From positions 1 to 32,964 of the forward strand of contig NW_005434534.1 in NCBI RefSeq assembly GCF_000315625.1: DNA of 32,964 nucleotides, written 5' to 3'. The notes under the pieces were generated by a model. The model was not told the origin of the DNA, searched no databases, and saw only the letters and a program-made list of their open reading frames with translations. A program made the translations under genes and the position numbers. Below, piece after piece: positions 12,614 through 23,533 of the stretch. This stretch comes from Guillardia theta CCMP2712 (Eukaryota > Cryptophyceae > Pyrenomonadales > Geminigeraceae). Numbering within the stretch: position 1 is the stretch's first letter; the number at the start of each line of letters is the position of its first letter.

Positions 12614-13753
12614 CAATACTGCACCACAGCAGGTTACGTGAAGCAGCGGGAGAAACACACATCTCATGGACAACTCCTTCCCTTGCCTCGCCTCTTGTGT
12701 CCATACTTTGACACTCAACTATCGTAGCATTCAGATCAACGGGGGTTCTATCCATCGAGGAGAACTGAAATCGAATCGAATGGTTTTCACTAATAGCATC
12801 ATGCTTGACTCTGATCGCGGCAACACAGTTGAGTACTGGCAGGTGAATGTCGTTGTCTGATCTCTCACTCTGCCTCTCTCCTCTCCTCGATGCCCTCTCC
12901 TCTCCCCTCCCCTCCCCTCCTCCATTTTAAAAAGGCGTGTAGAAAGCATTTTTGAACGTCTCTATTCAGTTTATCTCGAATAGCTAATTAAATTAAAATC
13001 CTGAGTTAGCTATTCTATTAATTTCAGTTAATTTCAGTTATATTTGTCGAAGTTCCAACTGTTCTCAACAGAAACCGGGGTCGTAGAAAATATCTAAAAT
13101 GTAACTAAATTATAAATACAAAAATATTTTGATTGAAATATAGTACCATCATTCGAGAGTATAGGGTGGGCGTTTGGCTGAGAAATGTCTGGGGCAAATA
13201 CCCTCACTGTTTGCGAGTAGTCATAGCACAGCGATGGTGGAAGACGTTCGTCAGGTAGGCGATGGAGAGCGGACGCGGGTGCATGGTGGGGCTGGGAGAC
13301 CAGAAACATGCCATGCATGCTGCCTATTGCGCTGATGTGCCTTGAACATCGTGATGATTTGCCATGACTTGACATGATAACGTGAATGTTGTCCGAGCAC
13401 TGTGGGCTGCGAACGTCTGTGTAGATGTTGATTTAGCTCATTCTAGGAGCAAGAAGTGGATCACCTGTCGGCATCAGGTGAGAGGAATCAGAAGGATGAT
13501 GTGTATGAAGGAAACATGTCTCCGCTGGCGGGAGGAAAGGATGCGATCATGTCAACGAGGACACTAGGCTTTGTCGGGGCAGCGCCATCATCGCTAGCAG
13601 GCCTTGCAAGAGGAAAGAGCTACTTTATCGACCCGTACACGCCATTCACCCCTCGACCTGATGTCTCCTTCTCTTGCTCGTCCTCCATGTGGTGACGGCA
13701 TTGCTGCAGACTCTGTCAACACGCTCACAGATCACTGGGCCCCCCCTTGCTAG
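12614..13753. other. E/F divergent region, partly unresolved 5' exons of gene F
   Basis: From 12950 to about 13150 the sequence is clearly AT-rich, unlike the rest of the window. Between 13440 and 13740 there are fragments with some coding look on the plus strand (for example KSYFIDPYTPFTPRPD near 13620, and a gtgaga donor after 13488) that may be upstream exons of gene F. No start codon could be fixed. Confidence 0.45.
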
Positions 13754-14265
13754 CTCGAGAAGCAACCATTGGATAACGCAGACAAGGTTCCCCTCTGCTC
13801 CGTCCTCTTCCACTCACTTGAGCCGGCAGCATTGCATACCTTCCCAAACGCCTTCAGAACCATCGAATCCCAAGAACCCCCCCCGAGGTAGCTCCTCCTC
13901 CCCGCCAGTCGGTACCTTCTGGCTGATGATGCCTGGATAGACCAAGCGCGGCTTCCCCGCCTCCCCGTTTCCTCGCCCCTCCTACGATAACGGACGACCA
14001 AAGTGAGGGGATGTGAAGCGACAGGCTGAACCTCACGGGACCTCCACCAGGTTCATCGTCGGGCCCAACGGCCATCTGCTCGAGAAGTACAAGAAACCGG
14101 TATGGGGAGACAGGCGAGGAGGGCGAGAGAGGCGAGGATGGGGAGGGGAGGAGAGATGGGCTAAGATTTCATCTGAATGTCTCATGCCAGGGAAGAACTG
14201 CATTCCCAGCCGTCGAGGAGGTTGGAAGAGTTTCGTGGAATTTTAGCAAGATGGTATTGCGATAG
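13754..14265 (+). CDS. Gene F: uncharacterised protein, 3' exons (5' end unresolved)
   Basis: Four exons join in consistent phase: 13754-13887, 13909-13966, 14025-14099 and 14191-14265. Recognisable strings are KVPLCSVLFHSLEPAALHTF, RYLLADDAWIDQARLPRLP, GTSTRFIVGPNGHLLEKYKK and VGRVSWNFSKMVLR before the TAG. The segment FIVGPNGHLLEKY resembles the last strand pair of thioredoxin-fold peroxidases, but no catalytic Cys/Sec motif was found, so I give no family. The model needs an extremely short 21-nt intron (13888-13908, gtagct...ccgccag); without it the same frame has one TAG and then continues with protein-like sequence. A pseudogene or an assembly error beside the C8 run is the alternative. 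Upstream exons probably exist. Confidence 0.5.
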
Positions 14266-14392
14266 TCAGTGCTGCTGAATTTAACGAGAATCTTGCGCAG
14301 GGTTACGTGTGAGACTGTCTTCAAGATTTTTTTTTCTCCAAAACAAAAGCTTTCAGGAGTAAACCTCTTGGAAGGAAATCGCACCAGATGCT

Positions 14393-15136
14393 TTATTCCC
14401 TTGTCTTGTCGTCCTTCACCATCACCAACTTGTCTCTTTGAGCTTCAGTCGCTGCGAACTGATTTGACATCTCCCCGATCATCACAAGTGTTGTTGTAGA
14501 GCACAGAAAAAGGAAGGCGATCACGAGCTGCTTGGAGACGGCGAGACTGATGGTGAGCAGATCCCTCAGCCCATCCCACACGTGCTCGAATCCTTTCCAG
14601 ACCAGCACGCACAGGAACCCGTAGAGCAAGAAGTAGAGTAAGCGACCCACGTAGACACGCCTGTGAAGGACGGGAACCTCGAGCTTGATCCCCAGCAAGT
14701 TGTCGGTCAGTGAGAGTCCTGGAGGCTTCAGCTCGCCCGCGTCGTCTGAGCCCAGGGCGTTAAAAAAGGCTGAGGAGCCCATGGCGAGCAGCATGCTCGA
14801 CGAGAGAAGAACGAAGACAAGGCCAGTCAACATCCTTGCGATGCTCGGCTGATACTCGCAGTCCATGTCGCCACATACTGAGCGGGACCACAAGGAGATG
14901 AACTGTAGAGTGACGTTGGACTCCAAGAGATCAAAAATACATCCCCAGAACAAGACGACCAGGGCAAACACAAACAGAGCGTGAAGATGTTGGTGACGAT
15001 GCTGTTGTTGCTGTTGTTGATTCTTGTCTTGCCCCGCTGTCACAGCTCTACTCCACTGATCATCTTGTCGTGGTTCGATCTCAGCCTTCCCTTTCGTCCT
15101 CCTCCTTACCCCGCGATCCTTAATGTGGTGCTTCAT
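14393..15136 (-). CDS. Gene G: four-pass membrane protein, single exon, uncharacterised
   Basis: An intronless 247-aa frame from an ATG at 15136. A basic, Gln-rich N-terminus is followed by four hydrophobic segments: LHALFVFALVVLFWGCIFDL, TGLVFVLLSSSMLLAMGSSA, VGRLLYFLLYGFLCVLVW and LAVSKQLVIAFLFLCSTTTL. A loop with two Cys (VCGDMDCEY) lies between segments 1 and 2, and the tail is charged. The 4-TM layout with a short Cys-containing first loop is reminiscent of small tetraspan proteins, but no tetraspanin CCG motif is present and I do not recognise the family. It is convergent with gene F (127-nt gap) and divergent from gene H. Confidence 0.75.
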   Translation of the reverse strand: MKHHIKDRGVRRRTKGKAEIEPRQDDQWSRAVTAGQDKNQQQQQQHRHQHLHALFVFALVVLFWGCIFDLLESNVTLQFISLWSRSVCGDMDCEYQPSIARMLTGLVFVLLSSSMLLAMGSSAFFNALGSDDAGELKPPGLSLTDNLLGIKLEVPVLHRRVYVGRLLYFLLYGFLCVLVWKGFEHVWDGLRDLLTISLAVSKQLVIAFLFLCSTTTLVMIGEMSNQFAATEAQRDKLVMVKDDKTRE

Positions 15137-15177
15137 CGAACTTCTACCGCCGACCCTCTTCTCTCCCTAGCTCCTCT

Positions 15178-15262
15178 ACCTTCCCCTCCACCTCCACCTC
15201 CACCTCCACCTCCTCTTCCTCTTCCTCTTCCTCTTCCTCTTCCTCTTCCTCTTCCTCCTCCT
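15178..15262. repeat. (cctcca)n / (cttcct)n microsatellites
   Basis: Consecutive short (ccacct)n and (cttcct)n hexamer tracts upstream of gene G. Confidence 0.9.
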
Positions 15263-15400
15263 GATTTCTTCACTTCCTCGTTACCTTGTCCCGGCCTCAT
15301 CTCTGCGATTTTTTTTGGATCGATTTATTCACCTGGTCAAATCGAATCAATCCGGTGATGTTTGGCTGCGCTGTAGCCTAGTACGTGCTGCCTTGGGACA

Positions 15401-15565
15401 GAGCAGAGCAGAGCAGAGCAGAGCAGAGCAGAGCAGAGCAGAGCAGAGACACGGTGAGACAAGAGGAGAGGTCAAGAGCAGATACAGGAGGAGAGGTCAA
15501 GAGCAGATACAGGAGGAGAGGTCAAGAGCAGATACAGGAGGAGAGGTCAAGAGCAGAGCAGAGCA
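15401..15565. repeat. (GAGCA)n pentamer and 25-bp tandem repeat
   Basis: About nine and a half gagca units (15401-15447) are followed by three to four copies of a 25-bp unit (gagaggtcaagagcagatac + aggag), itself containing gagca, and then four more gagca units. The unit length is not a multiple of three, so the frame rotates from copy to copy; it is not coding. Confidence 0.92.
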
Positions 15566-15599
15566 GAGCAGAGGAGGCAGATGACAGGACACAAAGACA

Positions 15600-15990
15600 C
15601 TAGAGAAGGATGATTTGAGGCATATCCATGAAGAGTAAGACGAAAAGCAGAGGAGAAGGAAGGAGAGAGGAAGAGGAGTTCAGATGTCAACACTTCTGAG
15701 ACCAGCAAGGTGAACAGAAGTCAGACAGAGAATTTGACGAGAGGGGAGGAAAGGGTTTACAGAGCATTGAAGGACCCAAGAGAGATAGAGAGAAGAGAGT
15801 TTTTAATGTCTGTTTAGGGATGCATGAAGTTTGAGGAGAGGGGCAGGTTATGGTGCGAGATGAGGCCGTTTGTGTTGTTGTGCGCGAGTGAAGTGAAGGC
15901 TAGGGAAGGCATCGGCAAGTAGCGAATTTAGGAAGGAGGAGGTTGGTAGTTGAAAAGAGGAAGTAGAGCAGGAGGGCAGCGAGAGACAGA
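15600..15990. other. G/H divergent region, purine-rich, no gene seen
   Basis: Between the 25-bp and 37-bp repeats the plus strand is strongly purine-rich (gaggaga type). No coding exon or RNA gene was recognised on either strand. Confidence 0.55.
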
Positions 15991-16290
15991 AGCAGAAGAA
16001 GGGAGGGGGGGGGGGTGAAGGAAGGTGGAAGCAGAAGAAGGGAGAGGGGGGGTGAAGGAAGGTGGAAGCAGAAGAAGGGAGAGGGGGGGTGAAGGAAGGT
16101 GGAAGCAGAAGAAGGGAGAGGGGGGGTGAAGGAAGGTGGAAGCAGAAGAAGGGAGAGGGGGGTGAAGGAAGGTGGAAGCAGAAGAAGGGAGAGGGGGGGT
16201 GAAGGAAGGTGGAAGCAGAAGAAGGGAGAGGGGGGGGGAAGGAAGGTGGAAGCAGAAGAAGGGAGAGGGGGGGGGTGAAAGAAGGTGGAA
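15990..16290. repeat. 37-bp G-rich minisatellite, about 8 copies
   Basis: Unit gaaggaaggtggaagcagaa + gaagggagagggggggt, about 36-38 bp, repeated about eight times; the copies differ mainly in the length of the G run (6-10 G). It ends about 110 bp before the start codon of gene H. Confidence 0.95.
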
Positions 16291-16393
16291 GCAGGACTTA
16301 TTCATATCTCAGCGTTGATTGATCTGACTGCAACTTCTTCAAGTCTTCTGCCCCGTCCGCTCCTGTCGCCCTGGTTCCCCCGCCCTCCTTACC

Positions 16394-18059
16394 ATGGCCT
16401 GGATCTTCGGTGGAAGAAGACAAAGTGACGGGCAGAGAAATCAGCCGAACCCTCCTGTTGCCGTCAACAACACGGCCAACTATCGCCCTCCTCCTCCTCC
16501 ATACCGGCCCCCCGTCGCTCAACCTCAACCCCCTGCCATCCAGGCGGCGCATGCGCATGTAGCGGTGAATCAGCCGGACGCTGCGCGGGCAGCCAACGCG
16601 ATGAACCGACCAGGGGGCACGACGAGGAGGCTCAAGTATCCTGCGCTCGACCGGATCGAGATCGTGCCGGCTGCCTCCTCCTCCCAGCGCCGCCAAGAGC
16701 TGCAGGTGCTGGTGGAGCAGCTCAAGGTGATCGATGCGGACGTGCTGGTATTGTCCTCGGCAGCCCCCAAGCTTGACCTGAGGATCGAGAGCTCCATCCT
16801 GTCCGAGGCAGAGGAGAGTGTGATCAACAGGTCCAGAGACCTCGACGCGGAGCGAGAGAGGCAGCAGAAGCTGGTGAAGGAGCACCTGCGACGAGTTGAA
16901 GAGCAGCGGAGGGAGGAGCAGCACAAGGAGGAGCAGAGGAGGGAGCAAGCGAAGAGAGAACAGGAGCAGCTTGAACGAGACAACATTCAACCTACATTTC
17001 CCGTCAAAGAATCTCTGAGTGATGTATTCAACTCCTCCTCCCACCTTCTTCCTTCCTCTGCTTCTCACCTAATCCGCCAAACCTTTCTTCCTTCATTTCG
17101 GCTTTCCCTCCCGTTATTGGCATGTCATGGTGACAAAATTGGCAGAGGGAGGAAGATCAAGTCCCCATCTTTGACTTCACTATTGCTGCAGGCCCACAGG
17201 TATGCTCTCCCTCTCCTCCTCCTCCTCCACCACCACCACCACCACCTCCTCCTCCTCCTCCTCCTCTCTTCAATTTTTGTCACCTTTCTTCTGTTCCGTC
17301 CTCTTCTTAGCCTTGGTTTTCAAGCTTTGCCTCCCGCGCCCTGACGTTGAAGCAGGCGACTTTACCGGCAGACTCAGTAGCCCTACAGACTTCACACGCG
17401 TCGCAAGCTGCTGAGGGAGTGCGGGGAGGCGGCACTCCTCCTCCTCCTCCTCCTCCTCCTCTTGTACCACCTGAGGTGAGGAGCCGCGAGCGGCGGGTTT
17501 AAAGCTCCTCCATGTTGCTGACACGAGCAACTGCAGAGCACAACGATCGTCGCGTCAGATGCAGGAGGAGGAGGGGAAGAGCCTCTGAGCCCCGTGCGGT
17601 CGTGGCAGGGCTCCCCTGCCATGAAGGCGATGTTCATCCAAGAGCTTACCGACCGCGGTCACGCTGTGAAGGGTGAGGAGGAGGAGGAAGGGGGGAGGGA
17701 GGAGGGAGGAGAGGGAGGGTCTAGAGGAGGAAGAGGATCTAACAGAGGATGTAGATGTTGAACTTGTGCTGGAGATGCTGGGGGGGGACGTGGAGAAGGC
17801 GCAAAAGGCGCTGGAGGAGATGAACAAGCTGAGGCATGTGAAGCATGAGGAATGCAGGGGAAGTGACGAGATGATGGCTGCAGGGAGGAAGGATGGGAAC
17901 GCGATCGATCCGAATGGGCTGCTTGGCTTCTCAACAAGTTCCTGTAGATGTTTAAATCTCATCCACCTGCTCGTCCTCCTCGTCATCATCTTCATCGTTA
18001 TTATTGATCTCCATCGTCCTACTCCCTCCCCCTCTCTTGCTCTAGTCATCTGTGCGTGA
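16394..18059 (+). CDS. Gene H: coiled-coil protein with UBA-like segment and C-terminal hydrophobic anchor
   Basis: Exons in phase: 16394-17023, 17146-17199, 17356-17475, 17537-17672 and 17725-18059, about 424 aa. The N-terminus starts MAWIFGGRRQ and is Pro/Asn-rich. Around residues 120-205 there is a long Glu/Arg/Gln coiled coil (RRVEEQRREEQHKEEQRREQ). A Pro8 run and a linker lead to MKAMFIQELTDRGHAV and, after the last intron, VELVLEMLGGDVEKAQKALE, a three-helix pattern like the second half of UBA/CUE ubiquitin-binding domains. The end is one hydrophobic helix (NLIHLLVLLVIIFIVIID) and a short tail, which would make it a tail-anchored membrane protein. That last part overlaps the terminal 14 nt of gene I on the other strand, and an unrecognised intron before it cannot be excluded. 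No family is recognised overall. Confidence 0.65.
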
Positions 18060-18639
18060 AGCTGCCCTGGCGCTTGCGGAAGGTTGATCTCTCCTCGTCC
18101 GGTCCGATTCGAAGCTGAGCCGTCAGGTCCTGCATCCAGTTGGGAAGGAAGCTGCAGAGGAAGAGAAGGAGAAGTCAGAGTCAAGAGGAGGCAAGGAAGA
18201 GAAAGTTGAGACAGAGATTCTCAGGAGGAGGAGGAGGAGGAGGAGCAGCAGCAGCAGCAGACCTTATCGCTGACGTCTCCAACCCTTCTCGTCCTGCCTC
18301 CCCCTCCTCTGAAATTGTTTCCTCATGCTTCTTTGCTTCCGAGCGTGTTTGCCCTCCTTCCGGGAAGATGAAGTTTTTCTACCGGCCCAGTCAGCCTCCT
18401 CCCCCTCCCCCTCCTCCCCCTCCCCCTCCCCCTCCCCCTCCTCTCAAGTATCATGCGGCACCTTGGTTGTTGTGTCCACAGGCTCCTCCCCTTCTGGGTG
18501 CTGACTGCGAGCCTCCTCCTTCCAGCTCCCCTGCCCTCATGCTCACTGACACATCGCAGCTGCTCCTTGCTCACCTTCCCCTTGACGCCGAAGATGTTCA
18601 GGAGAAGATCCATCTGGAGCCAGCACAAGTGAGCCGGGG

Positions 18640-18671
<32 letters not shown>

Positions 18672-21600
18672 CAAGGAAGGACAGAAGGAGAAGGGGCAGA
18701 AGGAAGAGGGGCAGAAGGAGGAGGAGGAGGTAGGAGCAGGAGCAGTAGAGGCAGGAGGAGCGGGGCAATCGGGAGTAGGAGCAGGAGAAGGGGCAGGATG
18801 GAGGAGGAGGGACCTTGGCATGAAGATCTTTCACGTCCTCTGCATGCTCGTTCACTCGATCAATTCTCTGCTGCAGCTCGTCGAAGCGGCTGGTGAGCTC
18901 TTTCACTTGACTTCTCAACTGCTCCACCTCTGAACCGCCAGGGCGAAGCTCCTCCCCTCCCCTCCTCTCCTCCTCCTCCTCCTCCTCCTCCTCCTCCTCC
19001 TCCTTGACAGGCGATGGCTCTGACGAAGCTGCATTAGGATGGTCTTCCTCCTCCTCGAGGGACTGGCTGGTTTGGTGATCAGCAGCCAGTCCGTTGGCTG
19101 TGAGCTTGTCTGGGAAACGAGAGTCCGGCTTCCTCCTGACCTTGAGCAGGTCCGGATGATTCATCAGCATCATCAGCTGCAACTCTTGTCAACGTTTGCC
19201 CCTCCCTCCCTCCCTCTCCCTCTCCTCCCTCCCTCCCTCCCTCCATAACTCCCTCCCCTCTGGCTCGCTTCCTCTCACCTTCAAGCCCAGCATGGAAGCG
19301 AAACCTGCGCCGTGATGATTCTCTGCGTCCTTCAGGATGCCAGCAGCGAGCTGCCGCTGTAAAGAATGTGCTAAGCAAGCAGATGAAGAGAGAAAGTAGC
19401 GAGAAGAAGAGATAAGGGAACAGCACAGGACAGCACAGGGAGGTAGGGATAGAAGGCTTACCTGTGCAAAAAGGAGGAGCTGGTGCCATATCATATGATG
19501 GAAATCCTCATACCTGAAGTCAAGAAGCTACTCAGCTCTCGCCTAGTCCCTTGTGCTCTCACCCAAGTTCGCCCTCGTCGTTGCTGAATTTCCCGTGCGG
19601 GCCCATGCAGATCAAGTTGAAGTCATCGGGAGACAAGTAGATCTGCAATATCGTAACGACGACATCTGAAACATGCAGAAAGAGCAAAAGCAGAGCAGCA
19701 GCGGTGGTGGTGGCGGCAGCGGCAGCGGCAGCGGCAGCGGCAGCGGCAGCGGCAGCGGCAGCGGCAGCGGCAGCGGCAGCGGCAGCGGCAGCGGCAGCGG
19801 CAGCGGCAGCGGCAGCGGCAGCGGCAGCGGCAGCGGCAGCGGCAGCGGCAGCGGCAGCGGCAGCGGCAGCGGCAGCGGCAGCAGCAGCGGCAGCAGCAGC
19901 GGCAGAAGCAGCAGCGGCAGCAGCAGCGGCAGAAGCAGCAGCGGCAGCAGCGGCGGCAGAAGCAGCAGCGGCAGCAGCAGCAGCAGCGGTATTCGTCAAA
20001 ACCTCTTTAGCGGTGTGATGGAGCCACAACTTTCTGAGCCCTTCGCTCATCTCCTGGAAGGAGATGCGCCCGTTGCCGTCTATGTCAAGTTTCTGCTTCC
20101 TCCCTCAGTCGTCCTCATGCTCGACCCCTCTTATATCCTTTTCCTCCCCCCATCCTCTTCCCCTCTGTCATCCTTCTCACCTCGTAGATGGAGTGGATCC
20201 TAGCGTGCAGATCCTGCACAGACTTGAAGCTCGCGAGCTCTCGCAGAAGAGGGTCGAGAGGTCCATCCTTGCTCATCTTGAGTTGCTGCATTCAAGTCAT
20301 GTTCCCCCTCCCTTCTTCCCTCGTCCCTGGTGCTTCCTCTGCTCCTCTTACTCATTTCCTTCTTCACATTCCCTCCTTCCCTTCTTCGCCTTCCTCCTCT
20401 CCTCCTGCTCCTCTCCTCTCCTTCACTGCAATTCCTTCTCCTCCTGCTCCTCTCCTCTCCTTCTCTGCATTTCCTTCTCCTTTTACACTGATGTCACTCA
20501 CCCGTGCGATTTCAACGTCCTGCTTCTCCTTCTTCATTTGCTCTTGCGTATTCACAAACTGTTACAAGATCAGCAAACCGTGATGAGAAGCAGAGATCGC
20601 CTTCTCACCTCATCGAGCAGAACAGCAACGACGATATTCAACATGACGATATTGGTGATCAGGAAGTAAGAGATAAAGAAGAAGTTGATCTTTCAAGCAA
20701 GGTCAGCGGCCACGGGTGGAGAACCAAGAAGGTGACAAACCCCGAAGTCATGGGACAGATGCCCTGTGTTCATGGGGCGAACAACGTCTGTCACCCAGCC
20801 ATCGCCTGTTGAGATTTGAAACATCTTCCTCCCGGTGTCACTCGCAACCACATCGACAGCCACGTCATACCGTGAAGAGAGCGAGCGAGAACGACCCGAA
20901 AAGCTCCTTGTCAGAATCCCCGAAGATGATCACCGCCATCACCTGCATGCATCGCTCAACACTCGTCGCCCTCCACCGCCACGCTCCTCCTTGCCCCTCC
21001 TCCTCCTCTCCCGCTCCCTCGCCCGGTACCGAGAAGAGCGAGGACACGAGGAGGAGCACGCCGAACGCGTTGGCCACAGGGATGATGGCGGAGAGAAGCG
21101 ACTGAATGATGACGCGGAGGGACTGGAGGCGCTTGAAGAGACGGACGACCTGTAAAGCAGCAGGTCAATCCGACAAGCCCAACGCGAGTGAGAGAAGGGA
21201 ATGACGGAGAAGGGAGAAGGGAGGGGGCAGAGGACGTAGGACGGATGAGGGAGGGAGGAGGGAGAGGGGGGGGGGGGCGGGGGGAGGAGGAGGGGAGGGA
21301 GGGGAGAGGGGGGAGGAGGGAGGAGATACAGAGGAAGCAGAGAAAAGGAGGAAATGAAGAGAACCCGGAAGGTCCTGACAAGACGCAGCAAACTGACTCC
21401 CGGCAGGTTCTCGATGCCAAGAGAGATGAGAGAGATCATGACGACGGTGAAGTCAAAGACCTGAGAACGTGGTAGCTGAGCTATGGCAGACAAGACCATG
21501 ACATCAGATGAAAGCTTACATTCCATGAGTCAGTGATGAACTCCTTGAACCAGTGAGCCGTCATGTTGAGAAGGAGCTCACAGGTGAAGATGATGAGAAA

Positions 21601-22386
21601 AAAGAGCTCGAAAGCATCAAAGATGTGAGCAGCATAGCTTCCGTTCTCCGGAAGGATCTCAAAGTTGATGATGTTGATAATGAAGTTGCAGAAGATGAGA
21701 AAAGCGACGAAGAATTGAAAGAAAGGGATGTCATATAGAACTTTCGAGTAAACTTTCGCCAAAGTGAAGAAGGAGGAGTTGATACGATTCTGTCTCTCAA
21801 TCTCCTCCTTTCGCAGCCTCTCAATCTGCTCAATCCATAGCTCACATTCCTCTCGTTCGCTTGCTCGCAGAGTGTAGGCCCTCCCACTATTGAACCCATC
21901 GTGCACGGTCTGGATCTCAAAGATCCTCTCGGAAACTCGAGGCGCGCGCTCTTCCTCCGGCACCTTCTCCTGTTCCATCTCGCGGATGCTGCTGATCTGA
22001 TGCAACTTCAAGCCTCTGTTGTCGTAGAAGAGCGCGTCCAGCTCTTGCCGCTGCACGCTCGTGATCTCGTGTAAGGGGATCATGTCGGTGATGTCGGACT
22101 TGCTGCTGCCAGCAAAGAAGACATGTTGTGCCGTCAGCACAACATACCTGGTGTTCCACGTCATGTCGATGGTTTGTTTGTCCAGATTCGCTTCGAGCAC
22201 ACGATCTCTCTTTGGGGGGAGTTTGCCCCATGTAGGCTTCCATTGTCTCCTCTTGAGATCCTTGGTCGCAAGCTCTCTCAGCGACTCGAGAGAGAACAAT
22301 GTAGCATCTCCTTCCATTTCCTCCTCATCGTCACCAACCGTTGATTCCTCCTTTGCTCGTCGATTGATCAACATCACGGTTGCCAT
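18046..22386 (-). CDS. Gene I: PH-domain single-repeat voltage-gated cation channel (channel 1)
   Basis: Sixteen exons, every junction in phase, about 801 aa: 21520-22386, 21365-21460, 21030-21149, 20871-20942, 20741-20824, 20609-20689, 20502-20558, 20181-20285, 20003-20092, 19563-19642, 19462-19513, 19279-19356, 18814-19176, 18575-18613, 18263-18378, 18046-18151. A PH-like domain at about 75-200 (NTRYVVLTAQHVFFA ... IPLHEITSV ... FEIQT ... EECELWIEQIE) precedes S1 (about 215-240), S2 (252-275) and S3. S4 is LLRLVRTFRVVRLFKRLQSL, with a basic residue at every third position. The pore has the filter S-T-G-D-G-W (T391, D393, W395) and S6 is NIVMLNIVVAVLLDE. After S6 come a canonical EF-hand loop DIDGNGRISFQE (497-508), a second EF-like segment and a Glu-rich coiled coil. 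T-x-D-x-W is the CatSper-type filter, so Ca2+ or Na+ conduction is inferred. Paralogue of gene K. Confidence 0.9.
19643..20002. repeat. Intron of gene I made largely of a (GGCAGC)n hexamer
   Basis: About 28 perfect ggcagc units (19715-19882) plus a degenerate tail to about 19988 lie inside the 360-nt intron between the EF-hand exon 20003-20092 and exon 19563-19642. Long Ala or Gly-Ser frames read through it on both strands, but the exon phases require it to be spliced out. Confidence 0.85.
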
Positions 22387-23533
22387 CTCTCAACAAGCTC
22401 CGAGCAAGGTGGATGTAAGAGGTCGCAACCACCTTGCGAGGCTGAGCTGATAATGTCGATACTGAAAAGCGTCAACAGTGTTCTCCAGTTCTCTTTGGCA
22501 ACGAGACGGGTCTCATTCAATCATCAACAAGAACTGAACTCCGGATTATCCCTGAAAACACGATTAGAGAAAATCGTGGGGTAATACAGTCAGATGCAGA
22601 GTTTACATGTAACAACAAACAATCTGTGGAGGAGGGGGGGGCACAACGTGTGTCTCATGTCAGGATTTAAGATGAGTTGGATTCAGCTGATTTCAGCACA
22701 AGAAGATCGCCTAGCTGATCATGTGCTAACGGTGGGGCATGAGATTTCCACGGAGCTTGAAGGAGAAGCGGAAGAGAAGCGGAAGAGAAGCGGAAGAGAA
22801 GCCATGAACGAGGAGAAGCGGAAGAGAAGCGGAAGAGAAGCGGAAGAGAAGCCATGAACGAGGCAGAGGCGGGGAGGAGAAGGAAAGCGCTTGGTGGCAT
22901 GCTCTATCGTGCCTGCATTCATTTCCTTCTCTCAACCAGCAGCACCGAGGCGTGTCTGAATAGACATGGTGGGGTCATGGGAGGGGTGGGGTGTGAAGGC
23001 GGGTCATTATAAACTTATGACTGGGGTGGGGTACTAAGATGATGGGGTATACGAATACCTGTGTCTGGGGGTCACATGAAAGAAGGGGTACTTTGATTGA
23101 GGTGGAGGTGGTCAGAAGGTCAATGGAACAGGTACAGGTGTGGGGTAGGGTGATTCCAAGGGGTAGGTACGGAAACAGGCCTCAGAGTACTGAAAATGGA
23201 ACGGAGCAGCCGTATCTAAAATGTGAAAAGCATTTTCAAAACTTCAGGGAAATATCCTGATACGTTGAATCCCTCATCAAAGATTTGAATATTAAATTTT
23301 GAAAAACTATTGCCCTATGGAAATTTTGAGACCCGACCAGTACCCCCTTAGGTTCAACCACCCCTAGGTTCGCATACCCACCCCTCGACCACCTCTGGCT
23401 TCAAGTACCCACCCCCCTCAGCCTCCATGTGGTCATTCCTCCTTTTTACTTGATGACAAAGTGTTAGCCGCATATGATGGGTGACCATAATCACATCAAT
23501 TCGGTTTAGATCTGAGCGGTTTAGTTACACCGG
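22387..23533. other. I/J divergent intergenic region with repeats
   Basis: At 22762-22863 there are two copies of a block built from aagcggaagag units ending in ccatgaacgagg. From 22960 to 23200 and from 23325 to 23440 there are G-rich (ggggtggggtac) and complementary C-rich (aagtacccaccccc) motifs like those in the other divergent gaps. A short AT-rich patch lies at about 23215-23320. No exon was recognised. Confidence 0.6.

Noticed and set aside
15990-16290. CRISPR-like array of about 37-bp repeats
   Set aside because: Copies are directly adjacent without unique spacers and the DNA is eukaryotic; it is a minisatellite.
15928-16305. Pro/Ser/Phe repeat protein on the minus strand
   Set aside because: Created by the 37-bp minisatellite, whose unit length is not a multiple of three; it also has no start context.
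19559-20203. Long poly-Ala (minus), Gly-Ser and poly-Ala (plus) open frames
   Set aside because: They are readings of the GGCAGC hexamer. Splice phases of gene I put the repeat in an intron, and no other gene context supports translation.
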